Shown one piece after another: positions 13,601 to 24,799 of a stretch of DNA of 64,000 nucleotides. The DNA is from Dryomyza anilis (lineage: Eukaryota; Arthropoda; Insecta; Diptera; Dryomyzidae): positions 25,574,963 to 25,638,962 of the forward strand of contig OX638133.1 in the NCBI GenBank assembly GCA_951804985.1, given 5' to 3'. A model generated the notes under the pieces. The model was not told the origin of the DNA. It did not search any database and was given only the letters and a program-made list of their open reading frames with translations. Positions within the stretch are counted from its first letter, which is position 1, and every line of letters starts with the position of its first letter. Both the position numbers and the translations under genes were made by a program.

Positions 13601-14919
13601 ACATTTTCAAAATGCCAAATCTTCATTTACAAAAATCTTTATAAATCTGTCAATTTTACCAAATGATATTTCAACTTTAATAATGCATCAATTACTTTTT
13701 ATAATATTAATCAACAAACTCGAAATGTATTTGGTGACTTTTCGTTCTACAACGACGATATATTCCTTAGCTAATATTATTATCAGAACTGTGTGCTATC
13801 TGAATCAAAGGATCACATCAAAAATGGTTGTAATAAACATTTAAAATTTTCTGCAACAGAATATATATTCCTCAGAATAATAATATTATCGGAATTGTGT
13901 GCTTTTTCAATATTTTAACATTATCGAAGATTGCAATCATAAAATGATCTTCTTTGGAGAAAAATGTAATATTAATTATTCGATTTTTAAAAATAAAACA
14001 CTTACCAAAATCGTGATTGCCAAAGACTGCGCAATGTGTGCCCACAGCATTGAGGACCGGCACCATCTGTTCGCCATTTGTAAATGTGCTCACTGCAAGT
14101 AGAACAACAATAAAATGTATTCGTAACTGAGCAATCATTGGTCACTGCAACTAAGTTAAATAGAAAAACATAGTCACAGCAATCATATAATGATAGCTGC
14201 GTGAAAGACTTAGATAAAATATGAATACAGTGATAATATGTTTTACAGCAAACATAATACGATTGCAATAGACTTTTATAAATACGATAATATTAAATTA
14301 GTAGACATAATAAGTAACAAAATATGTACCATAAACTAGTGAATTATTGTGACAACCATTTATATTTATAAACTATATGACTGCAATTATAATATATTTG
14401 TGGCAAACAAAATACGTAATACTTACGCATGCTAGGTGAGAAAATATCGCCACTGAACAGAATCAACGGATCATCGGCGGCAAACGATTTGATGGCCGTA
14501 CAAAAACGCGCCGCACCGCCAACTGGTTCCACCTCTGAGTTGGCATCCACATTGTAGACATCGTTGTAGTGTAGTATGGTAAGCGGCCGCTTCTGGTCGG
14601 ACATCTTCATCAGTACTTTAGACTTTTCCAGTTGTGAGATAATCGATGTGGAACGATGTGTGCCGCTGCCGAAATGATCGATGCCACGCGCTCTGCACGA
14701 TGGACTCTGTGGTTGACTACAGGAGGCGCGTGCCAGACGTGGTGACTCCTGATGTGACAGCGAGCGTGTGTCGTAGTTGATGTCTGTGTCCGTATCGGTG
14801 GCGTTGGGTAGATAACCGCCGCTCTCGTCGATGTCGAACTCGTGCGAGAGAAAGTTCGGATTGGAGCTTTGTAGCTGGGAAACGGCACGTTTTCCCGCCT
14901 CACGTACCTCAATTGAAGC
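7649..14919 (-). CDS. 5'-nucleotidase-like metallophosphoesterase, multi-exon (5' end incomplete)
   Basis: Exons read on the minus strand: 14919-14427, 14092-14006, 12401-11503, 11440-11261, 11203-10958, 10892-10797 and 7723-7649 (stop 7651-7649). All junctions are GT-AG, and phases match throughout (1, 1, then 0). From the ATG at 14610 the product is 588 aa; the first exon is open for 103 more codons upstream, so the real protein is longer. Visible motifs, numbered from that ATG: metal-site HYNDVYN near residue 13, SGDIFSPSML at 53-62, GNHDFDHG at 86-93, ALTHMR near 186, GGHDH at 210-214, and the C-terminal substrate domain NLGDWVCD, NAGTFRSD (about 330) and FNGCDGFTMF. The family (UshA/CD73 fold) hydrolyses nucleoside monophosphates. 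HYNDVY in place of the usual ND-x-H is, from memory, typical of a cytosolic eukaryotic subgroup. No signal peptide or GPI tail is seen. The C-terminus is Ser-rich with RRHS and RRAS sites that resemble basophilic kinase targets. Probably the Drosophila CG11883 type; the ortholog call is inference. Confidence 0.93.
7724..10796 (-). repeat. Last intron of the 5'-nucleotidase, filled with two tandem-repeat arrays
   Basis: This 3.07-kb intron separates the RIQNAE exon from the terminal 24-codon exon. The part at 7800-9120 holds about four imperfect copies of a unit of about 325 bp; starts are near 7802, 8124, 8450 and 8918. Each has CTGAGCTAAATCGGATG and most have the near-palindrome TGATCAGTCACTGATCA. 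The part at 9160-10690 holds a second array in which a motif like AATACGGATCTAATGCGGTA followed by AGTTAT recurs about every 100-300 bases. No ORF inside looks coding. Confidence 0.75.
12402..14005 (-). repeat. 5'-nucleotidase intron with degenerate tandem repeats of about 100 bp
   Basis: Between about 12690 and 13560 the intron repeats phrases such as AATGATTGTAA, CAGTCAATGATTTCTGCA and GATTGCAGCAATCAT at a spacing of about 100 bp, all degenerate. A MITE copy (13572-13760) sits downstream of them. Related AATCATA/TGATTGCAG words continue in the next intron (14093-14426). Confidence 0.6.
13572..13760. mobile_element. MITE family A copy 1 (CGTCGTTGTAGAACG TIRs), internally deleted
   Basis: CGTTGTAGAACGAAAAGTC at the left and GACTTTTCGTTCTACAACG at the right form long TIRs continuing into CACCAAATACATTTT. 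At 189 bp it is shorter than the family's usual 260 bp. It lies in an intron of the 5'-nucleotidase. Confidence 0.85.
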
Positions 14920-15473
14920 CTGTCGACGAGCGTGTAAAAGACGTTTAAACGATGGTATTTGATATGTGCGTCAAGGGGGAATTCAGTGTTTTTTGAAAAA
15001 GCATCAAAAAAACAAAATCAAAACAATATATTCGAAACAATTATTATAGCACGTTGTTGACAGTTGAAGTAAATTGAAAAATAAGATTTTTTTTTTAAAC
15101 AAAACTCAATTTGGTTGTTGGGATAAAGTGGTTTTTGGTTACAGCAAACAAAAATGCTTACAGCAAACAAAAATGATGTTTACAATAAACATGTAATAGT
15201 ATTTTTTGGAATTTTTGGTTTGTTGTAAATAATTTTTTAAAAAATATTAAAAATGAAAACAACGCTTGGTTGGTTTGTTAAAATGAATTTTGGTGTTCAA
15301 AAGAAAAATGCTTACAGAAAACAAACAATATGTTTACGATAAACATGTAAGCATATATATTGGAATTTTTTTGTATATAATTTTTTTTAAAATATTAAAA
15401 ATTAATTGATTTAGTTATTAAAAATAAAAAAATAACGCTAATAAATCATAACAAAATATGTTTTATGTGTTCT

Positions 15474-15479
15474 TTATTT
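15474..15479 (-). terminator. AATAAA polyadenylation signal after the 52-codon ORF
   Basis: An exact AATAAA hexamer on the minus strand begins 6 bases beyond the TAA of the small ORF. If used, it would end a short transcript inside the 5'-nucleotidase gene, before its main coding exons. Confidence 0.5.
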
Positions 15480-15484
15480 AGAAA

Positions 15485-15643
15485 TTAGCTTTTGTTCAGA
15501 ACCTGTTTCAGCCATCCGACCACATTTCGCAGTCCTTTTGTGACTTCGGTGGCCTCATTCAGCGCGCTGGAACTGTTCTCAACAATGTCACCCAATTTCG
15601 TGCGTAGTCCTGATTGCGACTGTGTTGTTGTAATGTCGGCCAT
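15485..15643 (-). CDS. 52-codon ORF: small protein gene or alternative first coding exon of the 5'-nucleotidase
   Basis: ATG at 15643-15641, TAA at 15487-15485. The product starts MADITTTQSQSG and continues with a helical, polar stretch (LGDIVENSSSALNEATEVTKG), then GLRNVVGWLKQVLNKS. It has codon use like the neighbouring exons and no membrane segment. AATAAA lies 6 bases past the stop (15479-15474), so a short polyadenylated message could end here. A CAG acceptor at 15650-15648 lies just before the ATG. After codon 47 (LKQ) there is CAG|GTTCTG, a weak donor at phase 0. Splicing there to the acceptor at 14920 would join ...GWLKQ to ASIEVREAGKR... of the nucleotidase in frame, giving a 738-aa protein. 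Either reading explains the ORF. I do not recognise it as a known family. Confidence 0.6.
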   Translation of the reverse strand: MADITTTQSQSGLRTKLGDIVENSSSALNEATEVTKGLRNVVGWLKQVLNKS

Positions 15644-16059
15644 AATACTGCGATTCGATTTGAAAATGCGCTAAATTAATTAACTGTTCGAATTGGTTGT
15701 TAATTTAGAATTTTGCTTTCGGTGGAGTTTTCTATTATAAATTTTTTGTATGTTGAGTTTTTTTATTTTTAATTACAAATTAGCAAAAAGTAATTTCAGT
15801 TAGACAGGCGACACGTTAAAAGCAAATAATATTTGAAATATTTAAATACTTTATAATTGAAACTAAAAATAACAGATTTACAAAAAATGAATTAACTAAT
15901 TTTAAATATTTATAAAAATTAAATTAAAAAATATTTAAAAATTATTTGAAATTATTATAAATTGTATAAAATTATTATGCATTTGAAATAAGAAAACTAA
16001 CGAATACCAATAGAAATCGAATTAAAATACAAATTGTTTCAGTAGCAAAATAAACTCAC

Positions 16060-16282
16060 ATCCATATTTTCCGCATTTTCAAAACTTAAATTTTTTATTT
16101 CAAACGTTATCATAACAGAAAAATTTAAATGTTGCACATTTTCGATTTTGTTGTATTTCAAAAATTAATACCGCGAATTTATGATTTGTCGTAAACAAAA
16201 TTTATAGAGATACTCAATTAAAACGTTTCAAACGTCTCACATTTCAGTAGAGTTCAACAATTTTGCGATTGTCATTCAAACT
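16060..16282 (-). other. Candidate 5' exon for the small ORF
   Basis: On the minus strand an initiator-like TTCAGTTTG is centred at 16282. About 220 bases later comes a good donor GGAT|GTGAGT (donor G at 16059). The next acceptor, CAG at 15650-15648, would make a 412-bp intron. The junction also leaves an ATG (MRKIWII) in frame with the MADITTT start, so a slightly longer N-terminus is possible. No DPE match is found at +28. This is inferred from motifs only. Confidence 0.35.
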
Positions 16283-16669
16283 GAAATATAAACAAACAAA
16301 AACGAAAAAAAAATACAATTAAATTTTTAATGTAGCATAGGAACTGAGAAAAGTTAACATACACTGAGCTAAAAAATGTATAATACTATTATTTTTAATT
16401 TTAATTAATATTATATTATTTTTTTATTCTGTTTTTAATATTTATTAATTCATATTTATTTGTTTGGCAATTTGAGTTCGATTTATTATGTTTTATAACA
16501 AACAATCTTCGGAAAAAGTAGAGCGGAATTATATTATTTGTGCGTACACTTGAATGTTATGCACGCATAAATGCTGCATACTTCTAGGCGAAACTTGAAA
16601 AATTTCCGATTTCACTAATCGTTACTAATCAAATGCAAAACAAACGAACGAATGCTTCTTAAACACAAT

Positions 16670-17532
16670 TAGCGTATTCACAGTTCATCGTATTTTAGTA
16701 TGGTATTCGTACCACGTAGTATATATACGACATAATAACACAGAAACGTCAATTTATTGTTGCATACCTTATAAAAGTGAAATATCACAAGTCTAGTATT
16801 TGAGAGTTGCCCTGAAGCATTCCAGCCGGCCAAACTATCATAAACGATATCGTAAATGATAGCATATATTCGTAAATAATGAATTAAAGAATCGTATACG
16901 AGAATCGTAAATGATTCGAAAATTTCGTTTTTAATTTGTCCATCGTAACGGGGTATCATAAACGAACTAAAAACACCCATATATGATAAGTTTTCGATCG
17001 TTTATGATCGTAAAATACGATTGTTTTTTTTCATTGACATTTATCATCATTTTTTACGAGCAAAATGATCGAAATTTATGATTATTTTGAATCGCCAAAC
17101 GATCATAATTTACAATAATCATAAAAAATGTGTGTAGGTGCCGACTGGGATGTTTTTTTGGTATCGTATTTTGTGAGCAAAATGATCGAAATTTATGATT
17201 ATTTTGAATCGCCAAACGATCGTAATTTACAATAATCATAAAAATGTGCGTAGGTGCCGACTGGGATGTTTTTTTGGTGTCGTATTTTGTGAAATGAAGA
17301 AAAAATGTGAAAATGAAGACAGATAGTGCATAAAAAATGTTAATTTATTTGTTTTTCTTTTGAAATCGTGGAAAATTTATGATAATTTCACAAAATCCTC
17401 ATTTTATAAGAATCAACTGCATTTATTGGACGAAATATTTTAACAAGCAGAAAAGTGGTGCTCACAGTTCAATTGCCGTACTGTCGTATTCGTACAATGT
17501 CGTACCAATACCATGAAACTGTGAATACGCTA
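16670..17532. mobile_element. MITE family B copy 1 (TTAGCGTATTCACAG ends), with internal insertion
   Basis: Termini TTAGCGTATTCACAG and CTGTGAATACGCTAA are inverted. The body is homologous to the 364-bp copy at 25443 but interrupted at about 16815-17280 by palindromic TCGTAAATGAT words and two direct copies (17050-17162, 17166-17277) of a unit of about 115 bp containing GGTGCCGACTGGGATG. The insert makes short spurious ORFs. Confidence 0.75.
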
Positions 17533-19529
17533 AATATATATTTTATTAACCCTTTAAAGCCCCATATAACCAAATAATTTCGTGCTTTTGCTGCATTTAA
17601 GCATTATTTGAACATTGTCTGAAATAAGAACGTATTTTTTATATTTTATACAAGGTGTAAAAATGATTGTTATATATTTAAATGTTTAAAAAAAATGTAT
17701 TTTATATTTTTGAGCATTAAAGGTTAAATGTAATTTGCGTTTGAGTTGATTTTGAATGCAATAAATAGCCAAAACTTATATTTTATTTTCTTTAAGATTT
17801 AAATCACTTTTTTAGCTCCGTGTATACTTCAAAAATAAAAACACATACATATTATATGTGCGTAAATATTTTTTGATAGCAGAAAATCCTTGAAACGTAA
17901 ACACACAGATAAGCGTGCCTTTTTTTGTACAATACAAAAGTTATCTGATCGCGCGCGCTTATGATGATTATGTCAAAATTACAGTAATTTTTCTACAATT
18001 GCCTTCATTACGAAACTCGATTAAATTTCAAATTATAAACGAGCCCAGTGAAACGTTCCGCGTACCGAATACGTAAAGCAACTTCCGCGCACTTGTTTGA
18101 ACTGAGTTTGTCTGAGTATAAAAATACAATTTTTGCACACAAAATTATTATTTGTTTGGCTCTTGAGAGTAGGTATTATAAATTAAACGGGTATTTGTGA
18201 TTGAGGTGCATACTGATCAGATTAGGCGAGTGTATAATATACATGTATTTGTTAGATTTTGCATTCAAACGAATACAAAATGTTCAAAATAAACATCAAC
18301 AAGTAATACATATATAGTATAGCTATACGTTTCAGTGTTATCAATGGATCTTAACGAAGTCGTAGAGCGCTATAAATCTAGCAAAATTTTATGAATTAGC
18401 CTATGAATGGTCAATGGCCTTAATAATGAATCGGATTTCGTTTATGCATCTTAACAATGCTTTGTTTTGAGATCGATGATATGTAACCGACACACTCAGA
18501 AAAGAAATACCATACATTTAACAGTTTATGATTCCAATTCAATGGTTTATGCTATGTATTGAAATTAACCATTTTTTGGTAAATAGAATATTGCAAAAAT
18601 TCACCCTATTAGGGTAATTATGACCTGATCATCCTGGTCATGTAACTGATGACGTTGAGACAATATAAAGAATAATTCCTGATGTTGAACCTACTGAATT
18701 TCTACTATCGTGAATACTACAATATACCATGAATACTATTCATTTGAAATAGGTACTACACAAAACAAGAAAAAAATTTGGAACCATTCGCAATTCTACT
18801 AATTATACTACACCAACAAAACAAGAAATCAATATTTTCCATGGACATCCAATTCATCAATTATATATATGTAATTCGTGGTGGATGATTTTGACAGTAT
18901 TCTCTATAACGTGATATTTCAAATGACATTTTACTCGAATAGAGCCTTTTTAGACTCATCTTATAATAAAAAATTGCAATACTCACGAAACATCAACTTA
19001 AGTAGTGTTATTTTTGAGTTTTTATTCAATATTTTTTTTTAATTCCCGAGACAAAATGTTTTGGCATTTTTCTCGCACAGATAAATAGAATATTATGGGA
19101 AATGTATAGCAGGTTGTAAATTTTTGTGGAATTTTTATGGGAGATTCACGTCATATTTGGGGAACGGGCGGAAAACAGACAGCTTTTGATACAAACTCCG
19201 TCTTTGTCTGTTTGAAATATGCCGAGGAAATGTTTCTGAACTGCCTCGACCCTGCCAAAAATTTTGTCTGGGGCCGATTGAAAATTAAGTTCAGAATAAA
19301 ATCATTTCCCCTATCAATACAAATAAGGCAATGATTATGCTGTAAAAGTAACGCCATTTGCTTCATGATTTGGTCTCTTGTTTCGACCATTATTCTAATC
19401 TTATTTTATTCTATGTTTATTAAAATTCATCTTAAACTTTATCTACGAGTCTTTTCTTGGGATCTGTCAAACATTTAAAATTTTAATTTTGTGGGATAAT
19501 TTTTGAGTGCATATAAGTTTACTGTTTTT
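17533..19529. other. Intronic/intergenic DNA, possible regulatory patch at 17930-18140
   Basis: Mostly AT-rich with no supported gene. The patch 17930-18140 is GC-richer (GATCGCGCGCGC, TTCCGCGTACCGAATACG) and on the minus strand has TTTTTATACTCAG and CTCAGTTCAAAC, which resemble TATA and initiator words. This is suggestive only. Confidence 0.3.
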
Positions 19530-19638
19530 GGGCCGTTTTCACAATGTCCAGTTAAGTGTTTCAATTCCATGTATTCTATTGGTAACTCTGAGTTTAATTG
19601 GCAGTTAGTGCCTAACCAAAGATGGTGAAAACGGCCCT
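19530..19638. mobile_element. GGCCGTTTTCAC hairpin MITE, copy 1
   Basis: A sequence of about 109 bp that is nearly one long palindrome: GGGCCGTTTTCACAATGTCC at the left, GATGGTGAAAACGGCCC at the right, with AACTCTGAGTT near the centre. Family hallmarks are CAGTTAAGTGTTTCAATTCC and GGCAGTTAGTGC. Confidence 0.8.
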
Positions 19639-19853
19639 TAAAGTTTTTAAAACGTTTTTATTACAATTTCCTATATTATTTTATTAGTGCCGGTTAAGAT
19701 TATGAGCCGTATAAGGACATATTTTTAGTGTCCATGGAAAAAAATGTATTTCTCATTTTGCTGAGTAGTGTAACTAGTAAGGTCGTGGTTATTTCAACTT
19801 CCAACCGATTTTCAAGTGATTTTCTACAACAACAAAAAACTAGATGTAATTTA

Positions 19854-19964
19854 CGTCCGTTTCCACCATCTTCGGTTAAGCAGTAACTGACACTTTAACT
19901 TAAAGTTATTCATAGAATATATGTAATTGAATCACTTAACTGGATATTGTGAAAACGGCCCTTA
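19854..19964. mobile_element. GGCCGTTTTCAC hairpin MITE, copy 2 (opposite orientation)
   Basis: CGTTTCCACCATCTTCGGTT to CTGGATATTGTGAAAACGGC, inverted relative to the copy at 19530, with CTTAAAGTTATTCATAGAAT in the middle. Confidence 0.8.
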
Positions 19965-20830
19965 TTAGTGTTTAGTCTCTGTAAAATTTCAAGACATTCC
20001 GCCGATTTGATTAGGAATTATATACGTTTTAAAAAGTTGGAAAAGTTTAAACCAAGTTTAAACATGCACTGAAAAACAACGCCTTACTGTATATTTTATA
20101 GTTTTTATTTTAGTTTTCATAAATCTTCATTTGTGCATTTTTAAATCATTAAATAATTAAACTTGAAAAAAAATGTATTTCTGCTTAATTTACTTTTCTA
20201 AATATATGTTTAAGAATTAGTTAAGAAAGATTTCAAAGTAACATGAAACCATAAATAATTTTCTTTATCGATATTTTTCTTAGAACTATTTTATATTTCC
20301 AGAAGCATATTTGCTGACTGCCATATGTGGGTTGTTTTCTGAAAACAACATGCAATTTGTAGAAATTGTTACGGTTTAAATAATTTATTTTCATATAGCT
20401 ACCTACTCTATAAAAGTTTTCTTTGTAAAAGGCTGCCGACCGCAATGCAATTATTGCAGGAGCACAAATATTGAAAAGGTCACAAGGCCGTCGTATGTGG
20501 ATCGGTTGACAACATTTATGCATTCTTATAAATCAATAAATCAATAATGCAGATGAATATTTTTAAATAGATAAAAAAGATTTCTTACAACTCTAATAAA
20601 TTTAAAATAATAGCACTGCAATTTAATACCCGAAAACTATTTCAATTCAATTCGTTAATGTTGTGTGAAAAGAATTATAATAGATTTTTATTGTCAAATA
20701 TTTGAAATTTTATGGAATTTTAAAGGCAGTTATGTCGTCATACATGGAAACGCACAAAAAAAAACAGAAAACGTTAAAATTGTGGTTCAGGTTCCGATTC
20801 CGTTTCCGTTTAAAACCAAAGAATTAAATG

Positions 20831-21685
20831 CACCCAGAAAAAAATACTATATAAATAATAGTTTTTTACTATTAAAAATAGTCAAAAGGATAAACTATTA
20901 TTTTAATCGGAAAATACCTTTAAATACTAGAAAATACCATGACTAGAAAATACCATTGAGTTCATATGAAAAGATTTTTTGTATATTATTAAATCAATAA
21001 TTGTGATTTGAGGGAATTTTTTTTTGGGTGTGGGTTTCGACTCCGGTTCCATACATTTAATAATAACGGTACCGATTCCGCTTCTTTACGTTCTCTGGTA
21101 GGTACTATGATATCTATTCTGTTCTGGTTCCGAGATTTTTAAAATAGTGGTTCCGATTCCAACCAGAAAACAATATATGGGTTCCGATTCCTCACATTTT
21201 TAATAGCGATTCCGGTTTCAAAAATCTAAATGGTTCCGGTATTATTTTTCACGTATTACATGTTTTTTCATGTTTTTCCATGCTTTAAATCATTCGAAAA
21301 TATGTTTCTATATTGCCTTTAGACTGTCAAATATTTTATCTTGGGTATAGAAATATTTTTTCGACATATTTCAAAAAGATATAGGCAGAGTGTCTACAAG
21401 AGGTCTGTTTTCTGCCCGTTCCCATTCAAATTTCACAAAAGTTCAAAACCTGCAGTACACTTTCCAAAATATTCCATTCAAAAATTTAGTTTCTATTATT
21501 ATTTTTTATTACTATTCATATTAATTGTTGTATTAATATTCGAAATAAGTATAGTATACCAAAAATAAATATTTTCATGTAAATTCAACGGCAAGGTGGT
21601 ATTTGCCGATTAAAATAATAATTTATCCTATTGACTATTTTTAATAGTAATAAACTATTATTTATATAGTATTTTTTTCTGAGTG
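20831..21685. mobile_element. 855-bp element with about 80-bp TIRs (CACCCAGAAAAAAATACTAT)
   Basis: The first 80 bases (CACCCAGAAAAAAATACTAT, ATAAATAATAGTTTTTTACT, ATTAAAAATAGTC...) return inverted at 21605-21685 with few mismatches. The interior holds a block rich in GGTTCCG/GATTCCG (21035-21245) homologous to the inside of the hAT-type element at 34589, probably a nested fragment. No ORF of significance. Confidence 0.8.
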
Positions 21686-22184
21686 TAATATCTTAATTCG
21701 TAAACAATTATATTACGAAATTTAAATTCCTGTAAAAGAATTTCCTAAATTTAGCAAAAAGATTTTTCAAGTGTGTAGAGTGTATCGCAAGTCGTATTGC
21801 ATCGAACACTACAATTATTTTGTTTTTGAGCGCATCAGACAGTATTTTTACAGACTCTTTGCTGAACTTGAACTAGTTTTTCTCATAAACGTCCTTGATT
21901 TTCATGCCGTGATGATTTCAATGTTAACTTTTTACATGAGTCGTCTGTACACAATGGAGCAAATACAAATTTAAAATTACACAATATTTCAAGTGTACAA
22001 GTAAAATTTAAATAAATCATAAAAAAACACAAATTTTGCACTTAGAAAAAGTTTTCTTATACTAAGTTGAAAAAGCGTCAAATTTAGTTTAAATATTTTA
22101 TAGTAAATTATTTATTTTCTGTGAGGAAATTTGTATTTAATAGAGGGGCAGTTTCTTTATAATAAGAAAACTTTTTCATAAACG

Positions 22185-22708
22185 CTAACGATATTTTACA
22201 ATCTTTGGTTAAGCACTAACTGCCACTTTAACTTAAGAGTTACCTATAGAATATATGAAATTTAAACACTTAACTGGATATTGTGAAAACGATCTTAGAG
22301 AATTATTTTTAATTAACTTTACTTCTTTGATTATTATCTGAAAAGGAACCTTGATACCTAATAAGAATCCTTGAAACATAAACTAATACAATTTACTTCT
22401 AAACTCTTTCGGTTGTTTTCATCATCTTTGGTTAAGCAGTAACTGCCACTTTATCTTATAGTTACCGATAGAATATTTGGAATTGAAACACTTAACTGGA
22501 TATTGTGAAAACGGCATTAGAGAATGATTTTTAATTAACTTTGCTTCTTTGTTTATTATCCTAAAAGAGACCTTGATACCTTAAAAGAGACCTTGAAACA
22601 TAAACTAATACAATTTATTTCTTCGGTTAAACAGTAACTGCCACTTTAATCTAGAGTTACCCATAGAATATATGGATTTGGAACACAACTGGATATGGTG
22701 CAAACTGT
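22185..22708. repeat. Tandem triplet of GGCCGTTTTCAC hairpin MITEs
   Basis: Three copies of the hairpin (about 22195, 22418, 22620) are separated by a shared spacer (AGAGAATTATTTTTAATTAA ... CCTTGATACCT), so the whole of about 220 bp was duplicated in tandem. Copies carry TTAAGCAGTAACTGCCACTT and CACTTAACTGGATATTGTG. Confidence 0.75.
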
Positions 22709-24540
22709 TTAATAATAATAAATAATTGATGCTGGTTCAATAATTAATTTGAAATATTAAAATGTTTTTCTCTCAGCTATTTTTAAGCATACAATTTGGC
22801 CTCACTGTTAGTGCTAGTTGTTTTGCTCTGATTTTCACGATCAACTGTGAGGGTAATGATCGTATAATGCTTGGTCTATATTTACGAGTTGCCAATATGA
22901 GCAACGTATTTTTAAATTCTATTATTTGCAGAGTAGTAAAACGTAATGTATTTTATTATTTTTGTATTATCTACCTCTACAAATGTTTATTGGGCAAAAG
23001 CTTTATATTTACTAAATTCAAATGAATTATTAACAAATGTAGTTTTGTTAAGGTTTTTCAAAATCTACACGTTGAAAGACTGATTACCCTACAAACCATT
23101 TGACGATAATTTTTAAATTCGATATAATAATGATACATTTTTGATATAAAACTCAAAGTATTTGAACATTCAATTGCGTGTTCTTAATAATTTTTGTCAA
23201 AAAATAAAAATGAACAAATAACATTTTTTTATTGAAAATAAATCCAATTAGATATCATCTCGATATCTATAACGACAATCACAAAGATATCGTTTTAGAC
23301 AGGTTCGTTTTTATCGAAAACCCCATCGTTTTCGTATCATTATAGATTGTCCATAACAACAATTTGAGCCTATAAATGATATCGTTTCAATATCGTAAAG
23401 TGATCGTTCGGTTTGCTGGGTAATAATTAAATCATTTCAAGTATTTTTCAAAATAAAATTATTATATTTAAGTATTGACTAGAAAACATATCTATTTAAA
23501 TCTGGAATCTAGCTTATATATTTTAGCTAACCTAACAAATTTTTACTCTGGATTATAACATGCTCAACTAAATTTCCACTCGGGATGGTCTCATTAGAAA
23601 TAAATAACAAATATAATGTATTTTAGGACTGCGTGTAAATACTGCAGAAATACGGGTAGGATACCAAATGCGGAAGACAGAAACACATGAGAGTTAATAG
23701 CGTTAATTGAGGAATTATTATTTTATCTGTTCATATACATAGATTATGCAAAATAAATATATATGCATTATATACGATACATTAAATACCCTCAGAATAA
23801 AAAAAAAATTATTTCATTACAGTAAAAAAAAAAATATTCTAAGAGATAAACTACGTTGAAAATTATTCATGATAAGTCTGATTATCGAGGCTTATCAAAA
23901 TTGGCGTGCGGTCGGTCGGTCGTTGGCTCCTGCTTTTACCAGCATGTTAATCAAACAATAGCCACAAAATGCGATTAATATAATCGCAATTACAAAAAAA
24001 AAGTATGAATAACAAATAATAGAGGGCTCTCGAGTGAGTTATCGATGAATGACTCTTGCGCTAAGGTTTTGTTTTACGAAATCGATGTTGGATGTGTAAA
24101 CAAAGTTAATTGCAACAATTCAATGGTTGCGGCAACAAGTGACTGTGTTGTTTTTGTCATCTATTCACACATCACATATTTACGAGAAACAATAAAAAAA
24201 TATATAGAGAATAATAAAATTGCAAAAATAACTCATAGAATGTTTAGAAGAGCGGTGTATGACAACTTATTAAAAAAATATTGTTTATTTAACAACAAAA
24301 TTCTATAAATAAAGAATATCATTGTTTGTCACGCATAGTTAACGATCATACATTGTGGTGGGTTTAGTATGTTCATAAATAGTACACTCAGAAAATATAA
24401 TGTTTATGATAGAAGTTTAGTATCTATGATTTTCAATTTATATTAAGCAGCGTTTATGCATTTATGAAATATTACCGAGTTTTTTTTTTGTTTATAATCG
24501 GTCTACAAAATTAATAATTTCATCGATTCATAAATATTAT
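22709..24540. other. Intronic/intergenic DNA without a supported gene
   Basis: AT-rich. A short frame after a good acceptor-like TTTTCTCTCAG at 22783 encodes LFLSIQFGLTVSASCFALIF, a single hydrophobic helix, but no flanking exons can be assembled (see findings). The ORF at 24045-24308 has no recognisable family. Confidence 0.4.
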
Positions 24541-24799
24541 ATCGTCGTTGTAGAACGAAAAGTCACCAAACACATTTTTATGAAAAACTTAAATTTTGAG
24601 TTTATTGAATAATATTATAATAAGAAATTGATGCATTTTTAAAGTTGAAATATCAAATGATAGATTTACAAGTTCTTATCATGTGGTAAAAAAAATTTAG
24701 ACCATCCCTTAACAATTGACAGATATATAAAGATTTTTGTAAATGAATATTTGAAATTTTGAAAATGTATTTGGTGACCTTTCGTTCTACAACGACGAT
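24541..24799. mobile_element. MITE family A copy 2 (full length)
   Basis: ATCGTCGTTGTAGAACGAAA at the left end is exactly inverted at the right end (TTTCGTTCTACAACGACGAT, with a C-to-T change further in at GGTGACC). About 259 bp, flanked by ATTAT on both sides. It contains the family core TTATCATGTGGTAAA. Confidence 0.9.

Noticed and set aside
24045..24308. 87-aa ORF starting MNDSCAKVLFYEID
   Set aside because: No recognisable domain, splice context, promoter or poly(A) signal; the length is expected by chance in this much sequence.
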